A program made the translations under genes and the position numbers. Below are positions 54,633 to 64,000 of a stretch of 64,000 nt of DNA, one piece after another. The stretch covers positions 3,534,001 to 3,598,000 of the forward strand of contig OZ004589.1 of assembly GCA_963924555.1 (NCBI GenBank). Reading direction: 5' to 3'. Origin of the DNA: Crambe crambe (taxonomy: Eukaryota > Porifera > Demospongiae > Poecilosclerida > Crambeidae). Every line of letters begins with the position of its first letter. Within the stretch, counting starts at the first letter, position 1. The notes under the pieces are model-generated. The model made no database searches and was not told the DNA's origin. It worked only from the letters and a program-made list of their open reading frames with translations.

Positions 54633-57436
54633 ATGCCTGATTCAGTTCAAGAGCTGACGAGTACTCTTTTGACCGCCGTTGACTCTGAAGGGAATGTAAG
54701 TCAGTGTCACTGGCTTTAACCAAAATTAAGACCTTAGCCCAGTTAGCTCGCGAATAAGAGAGCTAGAGGTGTATACAGCTATTATAGGATAGCTGTCAGC
54801 TCCAGAGCATGACACAGAATGTGGGGTTCGTGTGATATATTAGAGCTCTTGCACATAGTGATGGACACTCATCAGGACTGTAAGTGTAAGAAGTAATTCT
54901 TGATGCCATTTCAAAAGACTGGCCCCAATGTGAAATACTCAATTGCCACTCTGGAGTAAATCCTTATCTCTCTGTGGTACAGTGGAACCTCTATATGTGG
55001 GACTAGTAATAAGTGTTGGTGAATTAATATTGCAAAAGTTTTACATTCAAGCAGAGTCCACGTTTAGGGGTTCCAATCATCTGGTACTACTTTGAAGTGT
55101 TTAAACCCCTCCCACCTGACACCACTTTTGCACCTAGTTTCCTAATTATGTGGGCAACTCGGATTTCGAAATTTCTCTCTATGTGTACATCAATGTGACT
55201 TGTCCCACTTCATTCTTTTGAACATGGCATGTTTAATTTGTTTAGGCTGTCTTTGGTATATGAGCTCATAATTATGAGTGTTATGACTGCTATCATAGGT
55301 ACAAAATATGCCTGTTGTGTTGGATGTTGTAAGTGCACTGGAAAAAACCAATGTGACTGCAGAAGATCTGAAGGTAAGTAAGTTAGTTGGGCAAGGATAA
55401 GGGATGTGGCATAAACTGGAATACACCAAATATTTTTTTCTTCCTAAATCAATTGTGTAGAAGTGTGCGACTAGTACTACTAGTGATCAGCTGTGTATGT
55501 TATCTAGCGTGTGTCCAGCAACCCTCTATATAATGTCTCCATGGAATCACTTAGCATACCAGCAAAATATAAAGTTGTGTTCACCACTAACAGGGCATTT
55601 TTTTTTCCTGGATCCCAGTGGTGTGCATATGAGACATTCAATTGAAATAGCTACTATGTGGTTATGATTATCATGTACCAGTTTAAAATGTTACGTGCTG
55701 TTGAAAGCTGATATTGTATACCCTGTAGGAAGGTATCTTTATCACATTTTCCCTCTCTTATCACATTTTCCCTGTAGAAAGGTGTCTCACATTTTCCCTC
55801 TAGAAAGGTGTATTTTCCCTTTAGAAAGGTGTCCTTATCACATTTTCCCTGTAGAAAGGTGTCCTTATCCTCTACTTATCATATTTTCCATAACACATAG
55901 GTGACACGACTTGGAAGGGTCATCAATCTCATTCGACGAAAGGTAGCTGAAGTTGATAAGCAGCTCTCCAAACGACTGAAAAAACTGGTGAAGCAATGGC
56001 AGCTCTTGCTACAAAGCAAAGTCCCCAATGGCATCACGCTCCCCACTTCTTCCTCCAAAGACCTGCAAGAAAAGGGAAACAGTCACAGTGGCGACCCTTT
56101 ACCTACTAGCCATAGTAGCATCGGTACAAGACCATCTTCAAGCTCTGTTCAAACTACACCATCTCCTATTGAGCATTCCAACTCCTTGACACTCACACCT
56201 AATGACTCCATCTCACATTTGAAGGCAACTTCAAGTTCTTTTACATCACACCAAGAATCAAGTAGCTCAGTGGAAACTATTGCATCGTCTAGAACTAATT
56301 CTAGGGGCCTACCCTCTCGTACCCCCACTCCCACCCTTCCCCCATCATCCAATAGCACTTGCTCCACTCGTCCCACTCAGCCCAATCCCGCACAGAACCG
56401 CTTCAAAATGTTGCAAAAGCTATCAAGTGTGAAGCGGAGTCCTAGTAAACCCATTCCTCTTGTTCATAATAAACAATACTCGGCACCTTCAGATCCACCA
56501 CCAAATCTATCTAACCAACATGACAGTGTTGAACCTCAATCCTCTTCCCTTCTGAAAACACAGACATCATTTCAATCAGCCTATTCCTCCAGCTCAAACG
56601 ATGGCACAGGTAGTGTCAGTGATATCTTGAATGTAGGAATTGCTACTCCAAATTCACCATGGTCAACTAGTGGTACTTCATTCACAGAACTCTTACTACC
56701 AGGACAGGAGTCTTTTAATGAACTCAAAGATCACTCGTTTCCATTAGATGACACGTGGACGTTAAATGGAGCTGCACATGATCACACAGCTACAGATTCA
56801 AACTCCAGAAAAAGAGAGAGATCTTATTCACCACCAGTGTCAGCATCACAGCTACCCCTGGACTCATCAACACCACCAAGCAAGAAATCTAAAATTGTTG
56901 CTAAGGCTGACAGATGCTTGGTAAGCATACCTTTGGTGAAGATTCGTTTGAATAATCATCACGTACCTGAAGAGTTGAAGATTGAGAGACATGATGAAGT
57001 CCAAGGCAGAATCAGTCCAGTTTACGAGTGTTATGAACTCTTAGTCAAAATCCAGTTAGGGCTATTGAACAGAACTCCAATGAATCCAGACAGAAGTAAG
57101 TCATGTGACTTACCCTCTCCCCACAGAACTAACAACTACCACACATTTGAGCAACCATATAACACATTAGATGATTCACATGAGAAGAATTTGAGATGTG
57201 AACCTCATGAAGACCTTTCAAAACCAGGAAAAAATGAAAACAGTGACAATTTGACAACAAACCATGCCCCCCATTTTAATCAGAAACTGGTCCCCCTGGG
57301 GGCACGTCCAGGTGTCGATGGATGTATGGGAACAGATGGATTTTGGTATGAGTGGACAGAACATATAAGTAGTCATGGTGAAGGAGTGACCATATTCCCT
57401 TATGTTTACATCGACGGTAGTGATGTCACTCAGTGA
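54633..57436 (+). CDS. MED26: Mediator complex subunit 26
   Basis: Exons 54633-54695, 55299-55373 and 55901-57436 (all phase 0) give 557 residues. Residues 1 to about 80 form a TFIIS N-terminal/LW-type helical bundle: VQELTSTLLTAVD, VVLDVVSALEKTNVTAEDLKVTRLGRVINLIRRK, RLKKLVKQW. In MED26 this domain contacts TFIID and the super elongation complex. The middle is a long Ser/Thr/Pro-rich, probably disordered linker with basic patches (SRKRERS, PPSKKSKI). The C terminus (PGVDGCMGTDGFWYEWTEHI, ILPYV-like FPYVYIDG) matches the MED26 C-terminal domain that docks on Mediator. The first ATG (54628) is out of frame, so the second is used. Intron 2 ends in a minisatellite of acceptor-like units. The gene is convergent with UMP-CMP kinase. 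Confidence 0.93.
55720..55875. repeat. Minisatellite of acceptor-like units in MED26 intron 2
   Basis: About five irregular units contain ATTTTCCCTGTAGAAAGGTG, CCCTCTAGAAAGG or CCCTTTAGAAAGG. Each looks like a pyrimidine tract plus AG. The true exon 3 acceptor (CACATAG, ends 55900) follows 25 bp later. Confidence 0.85.
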
Positions 57437-57719
57437 GAGCTAAGGTCAAAAGAGTTTGGCATGAACCCTTCTTTGTAAATTTATCATGGAATTTTAATAA
57501 TTTGGCACTATGGCTATAAAAAATACAAGCATGTTTTGGTTTGTATTTTATTTTTTTCATTGCCTGACATGCATTTCTGATTGTACACACTTGTTCAAAT
57601 GATTGACCTCACTGACATCAAATTTTGTTGTTGTTTCTTTTTCAATATTACTCATCGAATAATTATTAATGCTAACAAACAAACAAGACATTGAGATTTA
57701 AAAAAAAAAATTCCAAGTT
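57437..57719. other. Convergent 3' ends of MED26 and UMP-CMP kinase
   Basis: 283 bp of AT-rich DNA must hold both 3' UTRs. A run of about 10 A near 57701 lies next to the kinase stop codon. Confidence 0.5.
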
Positions 57720-60086
<2,367 letters not shown>

Positions 60087-60149
60087 TCATTCAGCCCACA
60101 AAATAAATTTGCTACAATGTGGAATTGTGGATTTACAAAATCATAAATA

Positions 60150-61586
60150 TTATTCTTTTAAATGTTGTTGAAGATAACTTAAAATATAAGAAATATCCAC
60201 TTTCATATTAGGGGATTCAGAGTTACCAACAACTGTTAGTTTTTGATATGTCCTCCCAGCCAATGTAGCCAGCATTCGGAAGGAGGGGTTGGAAACTTCA
60301 AATAATGGTTCCAATTCTAGAGCACGTGCTTCATCCCTCAACCACCAAAAGTGAACCAATCCTGCTCCATGCAACCCCAGCATTATATCAGCCTTGACAG
60401 CATATCTCACTTGCTCACAAATAGGCAGACACTCCATGTGCACTACATCCACTGTGACTCCTGGGAAGACTTGGTGAATCTTGCTAACCATTTCATCTTC
60501 ATTCTGTAGAACTCGCTGGAATTTTTTGGGGTCATCATGAGTCCATCGCTTATATGCTTGTCTCGAAATAACCACTAGTGATGCATTTGAGTTAATTTTA
60601 CTATCAGTAATATTACAAGCTTTGAGCACTCTCTTTCGAAAAGTTTGCAGTGGAGAGCCACTCAAAGCTTTTCCATTGCATGTTAAACAATGATTTCGTA
60701 TCTCTTTATCCATTTTGCATCGAAATGGGACAGACTGATAGCTCCTTGGAGCCAGCACTGCCTGTTTGAAGCAAACTGTGACATTATCTGGAAAATCATT
60801 GAGAGTTAGAGCACCAGGGAATAATGCTCTATCAAAGTCAGGAAACCGATAATGTTCTCCCAGATTACCAATTTGCATGACCACATATTCGCCTTCATGT
60901 TCAACTTTATAATCGAGGAGGGCTTTGTGCACACTGTAGAGATTCAGAAACCGGAAATAAATATGGAGAGCATTGGAAATATGAAAGATGGTTGTTTTGT
61001 TAATCCAGATATCACAAACAGACACTGGAAGTCTTGAGGCCTCTGATAACTGTTCCACTAATCGTATCTGGAAATCTCTAGGATCGGTTTTTTGTTTAAG
61101 ACTATCAATTGATAGAGAATTGCATGAAGATTCAGTGCCCTGCAAAAAATTGATAGCTCTATTTTGAGGTTTGTACCATTTCACATCATCTGGTATAGCA
61201 GCCTTCATTCCTCGTGGCATCAAAGCTATGTTATGGAAAGAACATAATGCCATATGCCGTGTCAGTTTGTTCCCATAGCATTTGACCTGGTCTGAAACTG
61301 TTACTACAGAACTGTCACAAATAGGAAGACTTTCATTGAAAGTATCTATCAAGAAATCATAACAAAAAGTTCCTCTTTTCCAAGTCTTGGAGGCATCAGT
61401 GTCATCACTTCCCTGACCTTGCTTAGTGCTAATAATATGTCTGCTGTTTCTTCTGTCACCGTATACAACAGTGAGTAAAGACTTTTCTCCCGGAGTGCCA
61501 GATCGGACTGAGATGGTTTGGTAGGATGTCCATGCAATAACAATAACGTTTGCAATCAAGTAGATAGATATAAACTTTTTAAGCAT
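60150..61586 (-). CDS. GT61-family glycosyltransferase, intronless, copy A
   Basis: 478 residues. Residues 5-22 (FISIYLIANVIVIAW) form a single N-terminal membrane anchor, giving a type II Golgi/ER topology. The lumenal part contains paired Cys residues and a C-terminal DUF563/GT61 core with the signature KADIMLGLHGAGLVHFWWL, typical of the EOGT/POMGNT2/xylosyltransferase group. The donor and acceptor are unknown, probably transfer of a sugar to secreted glycoproteins. Copy B (62974-64000) is a close tandem paralogue, over half identical by eye in the shared region. The stop codon lies only 102 bp from the start codon of the downstream UMP-CMP kinase. A decamer inverted repeat (CCTTTACCTC/GAGGTAAAGG) stands about 85 bp upstream of the ATG. 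Confidence 0.88.
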   Translation of the reverse strand: MLKKFISIYLIANVIVIAWTSYQTISVRSGTPGEKSLLTVVYGDRRNSRHIISTKQGQGSDDTDASKTWKRGTFCYDFLIDTFNESLPICDSSVVTVSDQVKCYGNKLTRHMALCSFHNIALMPRGMKAAIPDDVKWYKPQNRAINFLQGTESSCNSLSIDSLKQKTDPRDFQIRLVEQLSEASRLPVSVCDIWINKTTIFHISNALHIYFRFLNLYSVHKALLDYKVEHEGEYVVMQIGNLGEHYRFPDFDRALFPGALTLNDFPDNVTVCFKQAVLAPRSYQSVPFRCKMDKEIRNHCLTCNGKALSGSPLQTFRKRVLKACNITDSKINSNASLVVISRQAYKRWTHDDPKKFQRVLQNEDEMVSKIHQVFPGVTVDVVHMECLPICEQVRYAVKADIMLGLHGAGLVHFWWLRDEARALELEPLFEVSNPSFRMLATLAGRTYQKLTVVGNSESPNMKVDISYILSYLQQHLKE

Positions 61587-62973
61587 CTTCGTCTACCCTT
61601 TCCTTTGGAAAGGGCAATTAGCTGCTGAGATTTAGCCATGAATCGAATAATTATAGCTATCGAGCGTCAACCCTTTACCTCCAAGAGAGGTAAAGGTAGT
61701 GATACCGGGCTATTTTTAAAAATACTATGAAACTATAAATTCATTTCTTAAAAATATTAAGCTCTTTTTCCTCAGCCAGATAAACTTTATCCGATAAAAA
61801 TCCATCCAGTAGAAGCAGAGATACGTAACATTTTACAATTGAAATTGTACAGGAAAATTTTACTTTCTTTTAATTAAGAAAATGGCACCTTTCCAAAGTA
61901 GGTTAAAGGTCATTATGGCTAATAGTACTGCAATCTTTTGCTCGTATCTTAGGATCTACTAGATGGATTTTCTTCAAACAAAGTTCATATGGAAGAGTAA
62001 GAAAATGACTATAGAACTAAGGGTAAATTTTAAAAAAATAGGCCATGTAGTCTGGATAACACCAGACTAGTAGGAACTGTTGTACAATTGTTGTCCTAGA
62101 GTCTGTCTCTATTTTGAATGTACACAACATTAACAAAGTTAGGAACTTCAGTAGACCTACCCTCCCCATCTAAAACGTGTTTTTGATTGCTCATTTCAAA
62201 TTTACTGTATTACGGCTTTGCTATATTTTAGAATTTGTGGCATTAAGTCTGCAATTTATGCTGCCAAGCTTTGCAGTGGACAGTGATTGATGTTCAAAGT
62301 CATGTACAGGATCTGGGAGCTTTGCTGTTATTAAGGAACAGACTGCAGCATTACTCCACAGCCAGAACTGATTTATGTTGTTCAGAGATTGATTCAGAAT
62401 TCAAGCATTTTTCATCACTTTTATTTTACATTAAAATATGTACTATGGGGGTGAGGGGGGTTAGGCTATTCACCATAGGCAGCACAGATTCAAATTTAGT
62501 GGGAAAGGGTTGAGGTCATGAACTTTGACCCATCAGTTATATAAGTTGAATGCCTTATCCTTCTTGCGTGCCTTCTTTTCCGCTTGATACAAGAAGTTAT
62601 CCAGGGTACCAGGATCAGTTTTTGATGCAGTTTCCAAAAAATATGGTTTCATGACCTGTTCAAGTGTTATATCGTAAGAAAATCGAAATTTAAATATGTT
62701 TTTGAACATCAAATCTAAATTTAGCACTCTATCTAAAAGAAACTGTCACAGTTAGATTCTCTAGAATATTAGGATTCTGTTGATATGTTTTTTTCCTGGA
62801 TTTCTTTGGATCTGGACCTTCGCAGCCAGGTTATATCTTGGTCACTTTTGGTGCCGTCCTGCAGTATTATTTTTACGTATAAAAAATTGACCCCGCCCAC
62901 CATAGCATCCGGTATCACTAGTAAAGGGTCTGTCGGAGCCTAAACTAGCATATTTTGCCCTGCAAAAATGATA
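61587..62973. other. Spacer between the two GT61 genes
   Basis: AT-rich. It contains the CCTTTACCTC hairpin at 61672-61696 and a TAAAGGGT motif at 62917. A minus-strand segment at 62655-62533 has an acceptor (TTGAACAG) and a 40-codon open end (ETASKTDPGTLDNFLYQAEK), perhaps the last exon of another gene. The rest shows nothing. Confidence 0.4.
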
Positions 62974-64000
62974 TCATATAACAATGTGCTTTCGAATATA
63001 GCTAATTACATGATCAATATTCACAGATACTCTAGTGATTCTACCACCATGAATTCTTTCTTTGTCATATGATCTCCCAGCAAGAGTAGTGAGCATTCTG
63101 AAAGAGGGATTGCCAACCTGGGAAGATGGCTCCAGTTCCAAGGCATGTGCTTTATCCCTCAACCACCAAAAGTGAACCAAACCTGCTCCATGCACCCCCA
63201 GCATTATATCAGCCTTGACAGCATACTTCACCTGCTCACATATAGGCAAGTGCTCCATGTGGACTAGATCCACTGTGACACTTGGGAAGGTACTCTGTAT
63301 CTTGCGGACCATTTCACCCTCATTCTGTAAAACTCTCTGAAATTTCTTGGGGTCGTCCTTAACCCATCGCTCATATGCTTGTCTTGATACAACCACTACT
63401 GATGGAGCTGAGCTGATTTTACCGTCAGATATATTACAAGCCTTGAGCACTCTCTTTCGAAAAGTTTGAAACGGAGAGTCACTCAAGCCTTTTCCTTTGC
63501 ACGCAAAACAACGATTCCGTACTCCAGAGTCCATCTTGCATCGAAATGGGACAGACTGGTAACTCCTTGGAGCCAGCACTGCCTCCTTGAAGCAAATCGT
63601 AACATTGTCTGGGAAATCCTTTAGTGTTAGAGCACCAGGAAATAATGCTCTGTCAAAGTCAGGAAACCGATATCCGCTTGTCAAAGAGCCAATTCGTAAA
63701 ACTAGATGATCATCTTTTCGTCCAAGTTTGTAATCGAAGAGGGCTTTGTGAACACTGTAGAGGTCCATGAATCGGAAGTAAATATGGAGAGCATTGGAAA
63801 CGTGGAAGATGGTTGTTTTATTAATCCAGATATCACAGACAGACACTGGAAGTCTTGAGGCCTCTGATAATTGTTTCACTATTCGTACCTGGAAATCATC
63901 AGGATCAGTTGCTTTTCCAACTTGATCGATTGACACAGAGTTGCAGGAAGATTCAGTGCCCTGCAAAAGGTTGATACCTCTGTCTTGCGGCTTATGCCAC
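62974..64000 (-). CDS. GT61-family glycosyltransferase, copy B (truncated by window end)
   Basis: The frame is open from its stop at 62974 to the window edge, covering about 341 C-terminal residues. It is collinear with copy A: GTESSCNS, LPVSVCDIWINKTTIFH, FPDFDRALFPGALTL, VLAPRSYQSVPFRCKMD, then the GT61 signature KADIMLGVHGAGLVHFWWL. The N-terminal anchor lies outside the window. Divergence from copy A is spread evenly and the catalytic motif is intact, so both copies are probably functional products of a tandem duplication. Lack of introns in both suggests an intronless ancestor. Confidence 0.88.
   Translation of the reverse strand, partial: WHKPQDRGINLLQGTESSCNSVSIDQVGKATDPDDFQVRIVKQLSEASRLPVSVCDIWINKTTIFHVSNALHIYFRFMDLYSVHKALFDYKLGRKDDHLVLRIGSLTSGYRFPDFDRALFPGALTLKDFPDNVTICFKEAVLAPRSYQSVPFRCKMDSGVRNRCFACKGKGLSDSPFQTFRKRVLKACNISDGKISSAPSVVVVSRQAYERWVKDDPKKFQRVLQNEGEMVRKIQSTFPSVTVDLVHMEHLPICEQVKYAVKADIMLGVHGAGLVHFWWLRDKAHALELEPSSQVGNPSFRMLTTLAGRSYDKERIHGGRITRVSVNIDHVISYIRKHIVI

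Overview
The window looks like genomic DNA of an early-branching invertebrate animal. A demosponge is my best guess, but that is an inference. The evidence is spliced animal genes (a Jun bZIP factor with JNK-type sites, MED26, UMP-CMP kinase, a GT61 glycosyltransferase), AT-rich non-coding DNA, many MITE-like palindromes, minisatellites and microsatellites, and a SWIM-finger MULE transposase. There is nothing bacterial in it: no operons, ribosome binding sites or CRISPR arrays.

Layout. Positions 1-7.1 kb are repeat-rich. They hold decayed copies of two FGGY exons, a transposon of about 660 bp with long inverted ends, two palindromic MITEs, the 3' end of an NHL-repeat gene (-) and a broken MULE transposase (-). 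A compact nine-exon ubiquitin protease gene (-) lies at 7643-9221. A double perfect hairpin sits at 10461-10574. FGGY carbohydrate kinase (+) then spans 11656-42951: 13 exons whose splice phases all close to 562 codons, with introns up to 9.3 kb full of repeats. JUN (+, single exon) starts 521 bp after FGGY ends.

From 44.5 to 54.5 kb I reconstruct a four-exon gene on the minus strand. It encodes a 124-residue protein with a histidine-rich tail and a C-terminal CaaX prenylation motif. It is divergent from MED26 (+, three exons, 54633-57436). UMP-CMP kinase (-, six exons, 57720-60047) is convergent with MED26. Two tandem intronless GT61 glycosyltransferases (-) fill 60150-64000; the second runs off the window.

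How the parts relate. FGGY and JUN are also neighbours on human chromosome 1p32, as far as I recall the map. With the unusually long FGGY introns, this suggests an ancient regulatory block in which FGGY introns could carry JUN enhancers. The flanking genes are compact: 283 bp separates MED26 from UMP-CMP kinase, and about 100 bp separates the first GT61 stop from the UMP-CMP kinase start. The FGGY introns stand out from this background. Two FGGY 3' splice sites directly abut long (CT)n microsatellites that serve as polypyrimidine tracts. I could run no database search; family names come from recognised motifs.
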